A stretch of DNA of 64,000 nucleotides from Lutjanus erythropterus (Eukaryota > Chordata > Actinopteri > Lutjaniformes > Lutjanidae): contig CM034610.1 in the NCBI GenBank assembly GCA_020091685.1, positions 13,272,724-13,336,723 on the forward strand, read 5' to 3'. A program made the translations under genes and the position numbers. How positions within the stretch are numbered: position 1 is the stretch's first letter; each line of letters opens with the position of its first letter. Below the pieces are notes generated by a model, which saw only the letters and a program-made list of their open reading frames with translations, did no database searches and was not told where the DNA came from. Positions 35,531-50,500 of the stretch are shown here, one piece after another.

Positions 35531-38500
35531 GTGAGATGCTTTTTGTTTCTGTTGACTTCCTTGTTATGAGCTTGCTGCTACTGGTTAATGCATGCTGAGT
35601 GAAGTTCTGTGTAAAACCATATAAAGCTCCATATACGTAAATGATTTATTATTGATTTCTGTTGCATCGCAGAGAGCTTCCTGCAAGAAGCATGCTTAAT
35701 TCAATGAAGTGAAATCCATCTGGATGATGTCACTTTGCAATCAAGTTTCAAGTATATTTGGATCTAAATCTGTTTGAAACTCAAAACTGATACAAGTAAA
35801 GTGTGTAAATAAGCCACATTTTGTAATTTGGACTCCAGAGGTACAGGTACATTAGTATTGCACTATTGTACAATTTAAGTTATGACTGCAACTAACAATT
35901 ATTGATTCATTCATAATTGGTTAACATGATCATTATTTTCATGATTAATTAATTAATCCTTTAGTTTGCGAAATACCCAAAAAATTAATCTGTTGATTAT
36001 TATCTCGATTAATCAATTAGTTGTTTGGTCTATCAAATGTCAGAAAATGGTGAAAAATATCCATCATGTTCCAAGATGATGTCCTCATGTCTTTTATTGT
36101 CCACAGTTTACTGTCATAGCAGACAAGAGAGACTAGAGAACATTTTGATTTTTTTTTCTTTAAAAAATTACTCAGATCAATTAATCAGTTGGAAATTAAT
36201 TTTATAGTTGATATCTAATTGATCGATTATTTGCTGCAACCATTGTCCAAAGCCCAGACACTCTTCATTTACTACAAAAAATGAGAATCCTTATGCTTAA
36301 CAAGATGAAACCAACATTTGATGCTTAAAAATGACTGAAATTAATGATTATCAAAATAATGGGCAACTAATTTTCTTTCTAGCCTAATTGTTGCAGGTCT
36401 AAAAGTGTGGAAATAAGCCAAATTTAGTTATCTTGACCCATAAGTCTTATAAGAGAATTTTTTATATAAAGATTAATATTGTGCTGTTGGTACATTTTAT
36501 ATATAAACAGTATATTGTCTCTAAAACTGGGTCCTGTAAACTGGAGTTTAAATGTTTTAATGAACTGTAACAGGTTTATGTTGCCCTGATCTATAATGAA
36601 GCAGTGGTAACGTGATCCCTGTTTCAGTGCTGGTGTGTTTCCTACAAAGCAGCTCTCAACATTCAGTATAATAGATTTGGCTAATACCCCCGGCATATTA
36701 TTAAAACCATGCCTGGATTAGTTTGTCATCTATATTTGGGGAGTGTTCAAGAGCCAGGATTTGGGTTATCATCCAGATAAGTCTGTCAAGCATATTGGCT
36801 GTAATGAATTCTGTCAGGCCGGGCACTACTCCATATGTCAAATGACAAACACCCGTCTTCCCCATTTGCATGTACTGTGGTTTAGGGATAATCTCTTGTG
36901 AAATGGCTCACGGCCTCTCACTCCACCCATGACCCTCACCCATTTGTTGCATACACTCCTTGGCACATTTTTGTGAAACGGTTTCAATATTACTTGCATG
37001 TCAAGAGAAAGGAACAATTCCCTTTTCTTTTTTTTCACATTTTTTTCTTGGTTGTCTTACTTAATGAATCAGCACTTTTCTATACGAGCAGTAAAAAGGA
37101 AGAGAGCCTGTTTGCTTCTCTTAAGTCCATTAGAATTTGTCATAGCCTTTTCCCAGTGTGAAGTTATTGACTAAACTCTGTTACATAAATATTTTCAGCA
37201 TGGCAGGTGTTGGTCTCATCTTCAACCTAAAGTTAAATTCTGAGTCAAACACAGGTCTCACTGTCAGACGCTCTAGAGTAAAAATGACGTCAGTCTCTTT
37301 TCTTGTTTGACGTGTTCATCTGCATCTAAATGTTTACAAGAATCTGAGTTTCAGCATGTGATCACACCATTTGCAAATAACAGTAAAAGAATGCAAACAA
37401 TGACGTCATGATGTAACTGTCAAGTGTGCCCCCGATTAGCATGTATTCTGTTCATTTATTTGTCTCTATTTCTTCATGAAGCAATAAGAATAAGCTTGTG
37501 TCAATAACAGTATTTATAATCTATTTAGATATGAGGCAACATAATTAATTTAGAATATATTATCCATCTTAATTTCAACGATGAACTTTCAACAAGGCCT
37601 TTGGGTGAGGATGGGAACTTGCTGTTACTCCACACACAGAGCGTGATGCTGGCTCACTAATGCTTTTTAATCCCTTCTCTCCCAGTTCAAAGCGCCTCTA
37701 TTGCCCCCAATCTGTCCCGTGTCTAGCCGTACATATCTGTGGCTCCCCAGGCAGGGAATTGGGAAGGATTAAGAGTAAAATGTGTTTTCCTGAGTCAGAG
37801 GGCCTCCATGGTTTGGGTGACATCCACCAACTGCCAATGATCTTGTTTTGAGGGACACAGGAGTGGTATTTTTGTCATGTTAGTGTAATGTAAAGCAATT
37901 CCACCTGTTGTTTAGCTAGGCAGTGCTAAAGCTGATACATTGACATGCCACTGGGAGTTGATTTTACTTTATAGGTGTGGTCTGCTTCTCTGTTATTCCC
38001 CTACAGTTTGGTTTTTGGTGGAGTTCTCCTGCAGGAACGCACAAATATGTAGATTCGAGCAGTTTCCTTTGGATATTTGTTAAAGGCTTTCCTTTGACTG
38101 CTAACCAGATTGTGCAGATTGATTACTTCTGTGCCTTTCTTTGTGTTTGTGTTATCAGCTATCAGGTTTCCAAGAGCTTCAGGAGCTAATTTGTGCCCTC
38201 AACAGAAAACTCCTCTCAGGTTTCTGTCCTTTCGAGATCAGAGAGAGGGAGACAGAGGCTTTGGCATGTTTGCCTTTCACATTGACAAAAAGTAAGCAGG
38301 CAGCAGACAGACTTATCTTCAGAATTTGTGGAATGCTACATAATGCTTGTAACCTTTTAGTGGATTTGGCATTCATTATCTGAACTTAAGGGTCAGTGGG
38401 AAAGTCAGGTCTGATCTAACAAGGTCTACATGCGAGCTGTGTGAGGTCGGAGTGCTGATAGTGTGTTTGTTGTGGTAGCAAATGGGTCACTCTTTTCATA

Positions 38501-41500
38501 TCAGTTTGGGATACATATGTGCTTTTCATATTTGCCCTGATATGCCCTTTTATTTCAGTCGTCTGTAGATTAAAAAAAAGTGTTTTGAATAACCTCTACG
38601 CCTGGGCAGCTCAGATTAGTGAAATATACTTTTATTGTGGACCATGGTGGTAAAGCAAATGTTTTTGCTGTGTGGTTGAGAAAACCACAGGACCATAAGT
38701 TATACTAATTCATGGGGACAACTATAAATAATACTTAAAACAAATATCTAGGCTAATTGCCAGTATGGATGTAAGCCAAATGAAAGTGGGGTTAAGAGGT
38801 ACAATCAGGATGTCACAGGACGGTTTTGTTGCAGGAATTATGATAAACAGTGTTTGGTTTAGTTGTTATATTTCATTGTGTCTGCAGACCTCAATTCAGC
38901 TTTCATTGTTTTCTGCCATCCCTAAATATAACAATCATTCATCAGTAAGATTTTGCATTTGTTTCTCTATCATCATATTTAAGTTTAGGGCTCACAGCAG
39001 GCTGCTCATGTATATTATCTTGTACCGCTTTGCAAATATCTCAGCAACCTGTCAAGAGACAGTAGGAAGGTATTCATGAGATATTTGCATGCATGTTCGT
39101 CTGGTGCTTGTATGCTAAGCATGCAAATATTTTCTCCAGAATTATTCCAGGATGTGATAGTGACTATGTGCACACACGCACATACTGTGTTGTGTGCAGC
39201 TTGAGTACAAGAATCATAATGTATTATAATGTGGAATCTTAAAGCAGAAGTAAAAAAAACACATATGATGTTATGTCAGCTTTCCACCATATGCCCAACC
39301 ACTTGAGTTATGCTATAGATGAAGACCCACCACTTGCTCCTTCATTATGTTAAATTACTAGCTCTTGCTCTACCACTTTTTTGCATGAGACAGCTTTTTC
39401 GGGAGAACCATTTTGAAATGGGAGATAGGCTAACTATTAAGTTGATTTGTAGCCTTTTATCTGGACATACACTGTATGACAGAGATGTTCAACTTGCTTT
39501 GTCTGGGGACCACTTTTGCAAAATGACAAGCGGCCAGGGGCCAGTTAATAAACAAATATTAATAATAACATTATTTGTCAGATAAAATGATAACATTTTC
39601 CTAAGGTGTTATCAGGCACAACGCTGCACTGATGGCATCATCACATGTTTTGACATGTGATGGAGCCTGACAGTGGCAACCTTGCAGACAGCAATTATCA
39701 TTTGTCAGATTAAACACAATGGTTTAGGACTGGTATGAAGTGGCAAAATAAAGGCAAATTCATCTGTCATTTTTCATTGAATTGGCAGTTTTCATTGTTG
39801 ACCTTTCCATGTTTGCTGTGCTCATTGCTATGTGGCCCCTTTCCTAGTAAAAACAGTTTAAATCAATTGATTTCAGTGTGAATTAAGGAATACTATCACC
39901 TGCCACCCTATCAAATCTATTGTCAACAAAGATTCATTTGAAGGCTAAGAGGCTATCAGCAGTTTGTTTGCTAGTAATAATGCTAACAAGAAAGACGCAA
40001 AGCTCCCTTGATCATACATGCCATCCTGTGTGCTGAAATTTATAAAAGAAAAAAAAAGACAGCTTTTATGGACTTGCATGGGGCTAGAAAGACATGGACA
40101 ATATGGCTTGTCCATTTTGCAGAGAGAATTGGAATTGAGCTAGCTATGTTTTAATGTCCATGTTTTTCCATCCACATGATCCCCCCTTCCCACAAGGCAC
40201 GGCAAACGATGCCTGACAAAGCTGAAATGCGGTCCGGCTCTAAAATGAGTCATATGGCTAAAAAAATCCGGTCAGAAATGGACTCAAAATGTAGAATGTA
40301 TGCCCAGCTGTAAACGTCAATTCAGTGAAACTGTCTGATTTACTGTAGTTAGGAGATTTTTCTCCACTCTGTTTGGATTTGAATAACTGCAAGTATTTAA
40401 TACTGACCTGCTGTTTTGTGTGCAGGTACTACTGCTATCCTGCAGGCATGTGCCAAATCTGGGAATTCAGTTCAAAAGATCTTTCTAACTACCAATCATT
40501 GGTTTCACTCACTGGTTTCATTCACTGGTTTTGACCCTGATTCTGCACAAAAGCCACACTGAACTGCATTGTGGTCGTGTCTCTCTTGTCAGTCGACACT
40601 ACCAACCCTACTTTAGCCAGCCTCCCTCCCCTCACCCGCTGCTTTTATGTGCTGCCCCCTCTAATCCACAATGGAATGTCCCATGCCCTGAAACGTCCCC
40701 TCTCTTGAGTTCACTTTTGTGTGTGTATGTGTGTTAATGTTTCATATCCAAAAGATCATTCTGGCCTCTTTCATCATCTTTTGCCAACCCGCTAGGCTTA
40801 TGATCATGGTTATCAGAGTTTTGTGTAGGAACTACTGTGAAATCCCCTCCAGGAAAGACTCACCAAAGGGTATTCTTCTCCATGGGGTTATGCACAACAG
40901 TGGTCTGTGTGGAGGCGGTCAGGCGTGCCCCGGCACTGATTAGACACAAATAGAGGAAACAGAAAAACCACAGTGCCTTCACTGCTCCCCAGAGCAGTGG
41001 AGCTGACAGAGTTGCCTTTGAGTTTGGTTGTCATCATCCTTCCCACTGTCTCTCAGGCGGTGCTTGTCAGGTGTAACGATTCAAATTATTACATAATACA
41101 GTGCTTAATACAATAGTAATGATAATACAGTGAATTATATTTTAAAGACAAAGGCCATCATATTAAGATAAGCTCTGTGGCTAACAAATACTCCACGTAG
41201 GTGGCCTCCTGTGGCCACCAAATTTTATCCCAATACTGTGAGCCTTTGCAAACATGTTACAGTTCACAAACATCCCGATTCATTCATGCCTTTATTCAGC
41301 AGTCTACAAAAATAGTGAACCCTACTCGTCGACAGCTAGCTACTGATATGTTGGTGCTTTTTCAGTATGGGTTTACAAAGCTGACTCAAACTGCTAACAC
41401 AATACTTAAGGATAAACTATTAACATGAAAACCATGAAAAAATGAAACGGCAACAAAAATGTAGGAGTGAATGAGTTTAAGAGGCTAGAATATGACACAT

Positions 41501-44500
41501 CTACAGACATAATGTACTGTGGTGTTTCCTCAACTTGCTGAAAAGACTTGCTTGTTTTTCATTTGAAATGGTGCTTTCAGGAAACTCCACATCACAATGC
41601 ATGGGAAAAGCAAGTGTCCCAATTTAAAAAAGCTGTTAAATTGTGTTAAGTTGCATTTTCTGTATTGTTTTTCAGTTTAGTTTTGCACAACTACAAATAT
41701 ACGTTTGACACATTATTTTAGGGGCTTGGTGGTCTGTTGGGCCAGTTCTTAAAAATAGTAGCATCCCATTAGCAACAAAACACAGTGTGTCCACCAAGTG
41801 AATTAAGTTAAAATTGGGACACTTTGCCAGGTTAACAGCTGTGAAGAGACTTTTCCAGGTGCTTGGGGCCAAAATACAACTGAACTGAAACACATTCACC
41901 TTTCAGTTTTTAGGTTAGACCTAGGAATAGCCAACAGGCTCTGCTCATAAGACCTGAGGGGCCTGTTACTCTTGTACAGGCTTAACAACGCTGATGTAGG
42001 CCATGGATTGCTTCCACACTATAGTAGGTTTATACTGCCCCAGTGTCTCACTGCAGACACAATAACTAATATTAATTCACTGTCTATTATAAAAGCTATG
42101 TAAAAACGTCATCAGAACCACAGACACTCAGTTAACTCCTGGGTCACACCTCTGTTTTCTCACTTCACCCAGCAGAGGTGTTTCTGAATAGCTGCATGGA
42201 ACATGTGAATTCTGATGTTCATTGTGAAACAGAAGAAAAGCTGTATTCAAACGCCTACCACTGACCTCAGATGAAAAAAAAAATATTTTCACAAGTTCAG
42301 TCATTACCAGACCTTGTTTCTTCACCAGCATCAACAGCCTACAGTATATAGGAAATGTACTGAATGGAAAGGTTTAGCATAGTAGAGATAGAAGTTGGAT
42401 GGACGTTGATTCCACACATACTAAACGTAACATTGCAGTGTGTTAACCACCATTCAGTGAGATAAGCCGCTCCCCTCCTCTCACTAAATTCAGCTGGGTT
42501 TAATTCACCAAACCCAGATCATAAGCCATGAGGGTTGTTGGGAGTCACTTTATTAGGAGTTTCAGCCTTCTCAGCCTCCTGAGTTGGAGCTCAGCGTTGC
42601 TAAGCAGATCAACTTGTTTTTATGTGTAACCGATATAAAAAGTACAGAAGAGAGAAGCCACACACACAGAAGGAAAGTCTCGGTAAAATGACTATGTTCA
42701 CATCGTGCACTCACTTTCTCAAGGAATAAGCGAGCCGAAACCACAGAAACCTCACCCGACATTCTCTCAGGCTCCCTCCCAGCTAATTTTGTCAGTGATA
42801 CACGCCTGAAATTATGCTGTAATAATGGGTTTGTGCAATTTTGTGATGGACAACATTTGACCTAGACTATTATTTATGTAAATGAATTTTGATTTGCTTG
42901 GCGCCACCAATAATGCTGCAGATACAGGCGCATATGTAGTTCCCAGGGCTTTGCAAGCCATTTAACTAGATAGTAAACATTAATCAGGGCAATGTGCCAA
43001 GGAATTTGAAGAGGTGAAGGCTCTCGGTACAGATCAGATTAGATTTAATTTCGCATTCAGTAGGAGTCAATTTTCAATCTAAAGTTGTTTATCCAAAGTG
43101 CGGTTGTTTTTTTTATGCTCTGAGATAGTTACTGAAGCACACATCCTCTAGTTGCCAGGTTACTGGCTGTAGGAATATACAGGATGTAGGTGCACTTATG
43201 TAACCCATTTAACAGCTGAGTGCACCAACGCTCCTGTGCACAAAAGGCTATATTGCCTCACATAAAATAAGCATTTTTCTGTTAATCTTATAATGTTAGA
43301 TTGATGTAACATTTAATATATAAAGGATTCTACAATCCATGTTTTATTTATTATCTAAAAAAAGTGTCTGTGAGGCAAAAACACTTTCTGCAACTGTTAA
43401 GCTTTCAATAACATTTTTTGTCATCATTTATCTTGTCATGGAAAGAGAATAAAGACAGTACCCTTTGTACACATTAAAATCCTTGTAAACTCATTATTGC
43501 CCAGTCTGCAAAAACTGATTCCTTGTGGAGGTCAGAAGTGGAACTCAAGCAGCTCTGCAGTAAAACTGTCATGCTAGTTCAATGACCATAAGAATGAGTT
43601 GTTAGTAGTTTTATGTAGGTTATGTTCAGTTCAAGTGTTGGTTTGTTTTTCTGCATGTGCTTTTCCATCAGAGTCAATGCAAGCATCACAGTCTGTCTGT
43701 CTTGTGTGGAAAGCTTCCTCTCACATCATTTCTGACACTGTTTTGAAGCCTCTAGGCAAAACAAATGATAGGGTTACAGGAGAGTGCTTTTGACATGGTG
43801 GCATTAGATTTGAAAGTTGTGTGAATTTTTTCTTTCAGGTGAAGGATCTGACGAAGTTTTTGGATCCCAGTGGCCTGGGAGTGATCAGCTTTGAAGACTT
43901 CCACCGTGGAATCTCTGCAATTAGCAATGGAGGTGAGTCATCAGATGCACTTTTAAACACTGTGTGTGTTTAGTCAACTAAACAATTATACATCTGCAAC
44001 AGGAATACAACTTGGTTAAACTATTTATTAGGTCTGTAACATGTTTTTTTTCTTACTTAAGCTACAATTAATTCATATTTTATTGAGGTACAAGACCAGT
44101 TAACTGTTTTCTCTAAGATTTTTCACAGCCACCCGCCACTAGCCAGGACTGCAGCTTGGCAGTATTTTGATTTAGAAAATGAAAATAATGTTGTATGTAG
44201 GCCTGTTCAAAATAACCTGGCATATAACTGCTCCACTAGAGCAATGTGTAACCACATTGAACACAGGCATTTGTATGTTAAGCTGCATTTAAGATACAAG
44301 TTGGTAATTGAAGAATGTGATTAATGGCTTCAGATGGCTCTTAATCCATGCAGTGTCTTTTTGGACAATGTTTAACTTCATCATTTAATAAACTGCGCTG
44401 AGTGTTTTCTTACTTTTAGACTAGTCGACAAGTCTACGTTAAAATTTCTGTTTAGTCCACAGATAAATTAGTTGTCAAGATCATCCCTAGTGTCCACAGG

Positions 44501-47500
44501 TGTTTAAATCTTAAATTAAAGACCTGCTGTGTCATTTAGTAACTAAACCTTGTCTTTAATTGTTCTGCCTTCAAACTCTTACCTAGTGTCCCCTTTTTGT
44601 GGTCTCAGTTGGCCTGTTGTCTAAGACTCTGGGCGTTCCACATTTAATGATTTGTAAAACCTACCTACTAAAAATATTCTGGCATAAAAATGTTTTGCTC
44701 TTGCCATGTGTAAAAATGTTTTTTTAAGGTATTTTTAATTGGACATACAAATATTTGTATCAAAGATCTGGGATGCATTGTGAACATATTTTGTAAGAAC
44801 ATATTTTCATTTTTTTCCTTCTCTATTTCTTACTATTTTATTTTGGCTAACCTACTTAGTTCTGTTGTTAAAAAAGCCTCAGCAGCAAATTCTTGCACCT
44901 ACATTTAGTCTCCAGCATCTGGCTCTATCTCTCCACATTCCCCATGGCGCCAAATATTGTTGTCAACACAGTATGTTCACATCCATCGCTCAGCTGAGGT
45001 GAAGGATTTTGAAAGGAAAGGCAGAAGACTGACCCAAATTCTTTGGAACTGGACTCAAAATGCTGTTATTCTTTCTTTAACCATTTTGCTGCCCTCCTGT
45101 TCCACTTTTCACTCTCTCATAAGGGCTTGCATACTGTATTTTCCTCCTAAAATGGGAACAAGCTATAAGGCTGTCTGGACAGCTGTGTCACTAGGTTCCT
45201 CAGGCTTCACCTCAGCAGTAAATCTAATGTAATTTAAATCTTGAGTTGACTTTTGAACTTCTTTCCATGGTCATAATAGTTTGTTATATGAATTTAGACA
45301 CCTCAAAGTGTTAATTAGTAGAAAGAGTTTCAGCTCCGTTGCAGTTTATAGTACACACAGGCTGTACTGACATACTGTACAGGTTGTGGTGACGTCATCG
45401 TCGCCTATTGATTGGTAGTACTCTTTCCCAAGGATTTCTGGGTTGCATAGCTCTGGTTACTCAGACCATTAATAAGTCATGCTCTGGAAAGCATGAGATG
45501 CACAGACACATGGGCTTACTGGCAAGGTTTCAGAGCGGGGAGTGGCAGAGAGATGGGGTTTGGGCAGAGAGTCCTATTCACCTAAATTATTTACTGTCCT
45601 CTCTGAGTCCTGTCCTCTCTGTTTCCCTCCTCATCACTACCGTGTTGTAAAGTGAGATTTAGAGAGCTTGCCTTTGTTGGCATATATGGAGGCATCTGTG
45701 AAAACAAACTGATTTTGTATTGTGTATCTCCAGAAACCTCTAATGTAATGGCTTTGTAATGTAATGTATTTGACTAGTAGTTGTCAGTTAAAGCCAATAG
45801 TCGACTAATTGTTGCATCTTTATGAATACTTTAATTAATTTAATTATTGAAATATATGTTTATGGGGCACGAAGCAAGCCACCTGTTAAACACTAACAGC
45901 AAAAGTAGTAATGATTCTGAATGTGTTGGAACAACCACCAAGGAGAATAAACATTTAGTTTATTTATTTCAACACAGTGTAACCCAGTATAACAGAGTAT
46001 AACACTGGAATAAATAACTTACAACTTCACAAACATAGAGTTTGAGGTGTTTCTTTTTTTCCTGCAACTAACTAATAAATGAAACGGGGTCGACTAATGG
46101 TTTAATCTACTATTAGTAGACTATTAGGGGTAAGCCCTAACATCCATCCATCTCTCACTACATTTTAGCCTTTTCTTACCCCCAGGTGTGCACGAACTAC
46201 AGGTTACATGAACTTCTTTTTAAAATACAAGACATGAAATTATTGGTTATCTTATTGGTACTGACCATGACAAGCAGGTAGTAATCAGTTATTGATATCT
46301 GGAAAAAAAAAACATACCATGCATCCCTATGTGTGAACAGACTTGTTTGGTTTTGCGTGTTTTGGCTAATGCACATGTAACCATGATGTCACGAGTCATA
46401 ATGCAACCAGGAGTTATTGTCCCATGTTCCTGTTACTCACTGTCCTGCCTTTTATGCCTCTCTTCAGTATTTTCTGTCTAATCAGCTATTTGAAGATTGA
46501 ATCAGATATTTCCTGCTGGAAGACAGTTTCCCATTAGTGTGTGAACATCAGACCTCTACTATAGCTTCCCAAGTCACTCACACACTGCTGACAGAATTCC
46601 ACTGTGCTCGTAAAGGCGGAGTCCAGTTTGTCAGACAGTTCACAGCTAAAATACAGATTATTGGATCTGCTAGATCCATGTCATGTTCTCATGCATAGTT
46701 GCCAGCACCTCCACTTTAATCAGAGGGCAAAGCCTGCTCGTTCACTTCCCAAGTTTCAATATAAACTTGGTGGCACTACATCTTTTTTGTAACTATTGGC
46801 AGGATTACATTTTAATAAAAACAGTCCTGCAGGCTATGGAAATACCTTGTTCCCTGCAGTGGCTGTAGCATGTCTGGAACAACATAAGTTGGAGGAAAAA
46901 ATATCTGTGTCCTCTCATATTTTGACATATTGCCAAGAGACTGCAGGTGTGTTTCTCCAGCAAGCCAGCATCTCCTGCACAGCCACATTCTGTACAGATT
47001 CATTTCACTTAAATGGCCTGCAATGCGTACAAGTGATCAAGAGCAACGGGTTACATAAGAAGGGGCACAAAAACCTCTTGGGTCTACTGGCAGCTTTGGA
47101 GAAAGCTGTTTGTGTTCTGTTTTCTCAGTAGGGTGCTATTCACAGCTCTGTTTACTAGATACAGGAGCTGCAGTGCCTGATGGGACATCTTGTTGGTCGG
47201 TCTCAGGTTACATTGCTTGTCTGCAGGTGCTTTCAACAAAGACCTGTATTGACAAATTTGAATTGGATACGGGTTGCTTTTTGTCCTTTTTTATTGTTTT
47301 ATTTTGCCCATACCCATATTACATGACATTCAATAGCCCTTGCAATGTGAGTGTAAAAGTTACATAATGTTTGCTGTCACATCACGCTTAAATTGCTGAC
47401 TGTAAATATGCCAAAGTAGAGCAGCTAGGACATGAGGTTTCAAATGTGCTGAGTTCATATTTGAGCAAACATTTTATAGTCAGAAAGATCAGTTTGTTAA

Positions 47501-50500
47501 ACACAAATATTATATTATTGTTAAGAGCAGAGTCACCATTATTGCTTTGCTTTTAGACATTAAGACAATTCCCAAAATGCTTTTCTTTCACTAATCTAAA
47601 TCAGTTTACATTTCTTACATTTACTTATTTACTTACTTATTTACTTTTACTTACTTATTTACTTTTACTTATTTAGATAAAATTGCAGTTCCACCCTTAA
47701 TAATAGGCTTATGTTAATTTAAATCAGAAGTCAAAGCTGTAATACGTAACATTCAGGCATTAAATGTCATAAATGACATTCATTGTATATTTTGTTGAGA
47801 TGTTTACTTACATTACCCCAATTATTTCCAACAATGTTCAAACCCAGAGAGATCCAGGATTTATTTAAAGTAACAGTGTATTTCCTGATTGCTAGCTGCT
47901 ATAACTTCAGGGAAAATGTGGGATACATTGGATATGTCAGACAGTGAAAAAGGAATTCAGCACACATTATTAGACATGATGTGAATAAAACTTTAATATT
48001 ACCTGCTCAGTGAACATGATTTCTGTCTGAGTCGTGTCAGATAGATTTTAATCAGCTATGGGGATTGTTTAAAAGTGAAGATAACAACTTCAGTGATCCC
48101 ACGCCACTCCACAACTATATATTTTCTTATTGTTTTAATGTGAGAAAGATGTGCATTTCAAATTTGTGCAAAAACCTGTTAATCTATTATTAAATAAATA
48201 TATAAAACATTTAGTGATAATGAAGTTAGATTTTATACAGTATATTATACACAGTATATTAGTATTAGTGTATCAGATATAGCACATAATTCTTATATTC
48301 ACAGGTCCAGCAGGCACCTCAGTAAGTTTTCAGTAGGATAAAGAGACTGGTCAAATCATAGATCTTCATTATGAGTTTGGTAGACATTTAAATGAACAAT
48401 TTAAGACTGTTAGCCAGAAAGTGGGACATAAAGTCATATCCAAGATCGCTCAGAAAAAAAATGCTTAGGGCTTAAATTTCATATTGTGTACTTGGACACA
48501 ATGCAACTGCATGAAAATGTTGATTGTTAAGTTTTGATTTCTAGTCCCATATTTTATTAAAAGCAGAAAATAATTACGGAAAAAATGATTTTCAGTCAGT
48601 TAGTACTGTCATGGTGCTTTATATAACATCTGCTTCAATTCATAACCTGTTGCGACACTTTCTTTCATCATAATGGCTGTTTGTGTGCACATGGATGTTG
48701 GTACAATATACACACCAGTTGTGTTTGTCGAGTCTCCTTTGCTGTTTGACTTTATCTGTTTATTCAGCACATATTAAACCTGTCCTCTTCCTCTCATATT
48801 TGCAGGTCCAGAGCCACAGCTCTACAGTGTAAACTACAGTCCAGGGGATGGAGCTGTGGGCTGTCCAGAGGAGTACGATGAGGTGAGGCGCCACACAAGA
48901 GGCTTAGCCTCTCTCTAGTTGTGTATGTGGTCCAGTTATTGTGCCTGTAGTTCCCATTGGTGCACACAGCAGCACATTGTGTGGAGGTCACAGGCTGAAC
49001 TCCCCATGCACTCTCACTCTTCCCACTGTAATTCACTGAGTGGCTTGCAGAGCTATCATTACCACTCCGTGAATGTTCCACAGACTGAACACCCTGGTTT
49101 GGCTGACACTAAATAGCATCTGGCAGGCTAGGCTTTTGAGTATTCTCTGACAAATATTGAATTAGCTGGAATGTGCATTGACTTTTTACATCTGTGTGGA
49201 CTTGTGTTTTTACAGTTGTGGTTAGCATATCTGGAATTCCTGTCTCCTCTTGTGCTCGGAACTTGTATATTTAACCATCATTGTTGCTGGCCTCCGCAAA
49301 ATTTCAGTGTTTCTGCTATTGTGTGCACTTTGGAGCATTGTAGGACTTTGACTGTTGTTTTGCAGCTGTACATTATACACTATCAGCACCCTCTCTTGGT
49401 ACAGTTTAAAATTGCAGGCCCATGGATTCTCTCCACTTTAATTGATTTCACAGGCTTTATGAGTTGATAATTGTGTGATAAGATAAAACATTTTTCTGAC
49501 ATACTTGGGTAGAAAAACTTACCAACACTGCATCACTTGTAAATGCACTGCAAAAATGCTACTTGCTCTCAAGCCAATCGATTAGTCAGTGGAGGAAAAA
49601 ACTGTATGTTATCTCCATATTAATTAAATCAGCCACAGTGAACTGAGTGCACTCTACCAGGTAGCCTTATTGGTGTTAATAAAATGTATACATTGCCAAG
49701 TAAATGAATTCCTGCTGTTATATCATTACCCTCAGGACATGTTCATCAAGTAATTTACAAACAGCAGCAACTCAAACATACACGCACCCACACACACCAG
49801 CATCAAGGGTCACACCAGCATCCATATACAAACAAGGATCAGCACTAATGCTGCTTGTGTTGCAGTTCAGACTTCCACAAAATGCCAAAAAACACTGTAA
49901 CCGGCGTCCGACCTACCGCTCTCGTTATTTAGTTGATTTCAAATGAGGCTTAACATTCACACAGTTTCTATTGACTGTCCCTTAATATTACCACATTAGT
50001 CCCACATTGCTCATCCTGTAAGCATAGCCACATTAGCAACATGCTAATGCCAGATTCAAAAGGATAGCCCCCAAAATTTAAACACTAAATCAACATAAAA
50101 CATGCCAAAATGTACAGCTTTTAAGTTTGAAGTCAGGTCATAGACATCTAGTATCGCTCTATTATTGAGGTTTATCTGTTACCAGCCCTTGTTTATAAAG
50201 CAGTGTGGCGGAGAAAGTATGTATCCCCACACGTTGTCATCAAAAATAAACTTCATCCACTCAGCTGTTCTGTCCTCTGAGGCTGAGGGCTGATGCAACA
50301 ATTTGTGCTGGTCATTTGACATATAGTGACTTACTTTGAAGCCAGTAGCTGTTCAGTAAATACTGCAGCCTGTCACTCTAAAATAAAACGCATACGGTCT
50401 GCATATGTCCTGCCTCCTGAAAATGATGGATTAAGAACACTTCCCTCCTCATCAAATTAACACAAGTAGCTGTCAGACCAAATGAGAATTTGGTCAGACA

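Larger units (their letters stand above)
35531..43838 (+). other. rab11fip3: rab11fip3 intron of 8.3 kb
   Basis: No further coding exon was recognised. It holds hAT-like MITE copies at 35.88-36.40 kb, three CRE-like motifs at 37.28-37.41 kb, an old repeat at 39.47-39.56 kb and unique sequence at 42.44-43.06 kb that could be conserved regulatory sequence. Open frames here (for example 38765-39079) lack family similarity and splice sites in frame. Confidence 0.6.
43933..48805 (+). other. rab11fip3: rab11fip3 intron of 4.9 kb
   Basis: It contains hAT-type fragments at about 44.40-44.49 kb and 45.77-46.14 kb (GTCGACTAAT words near both ends of the latter), a TTAC/TTTAC microsatellite at 47.6 kb, and a 17-bp segment with good splice signals at 48305-48321. 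No open frame here is supported as a gene. Confidence 0.6.
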
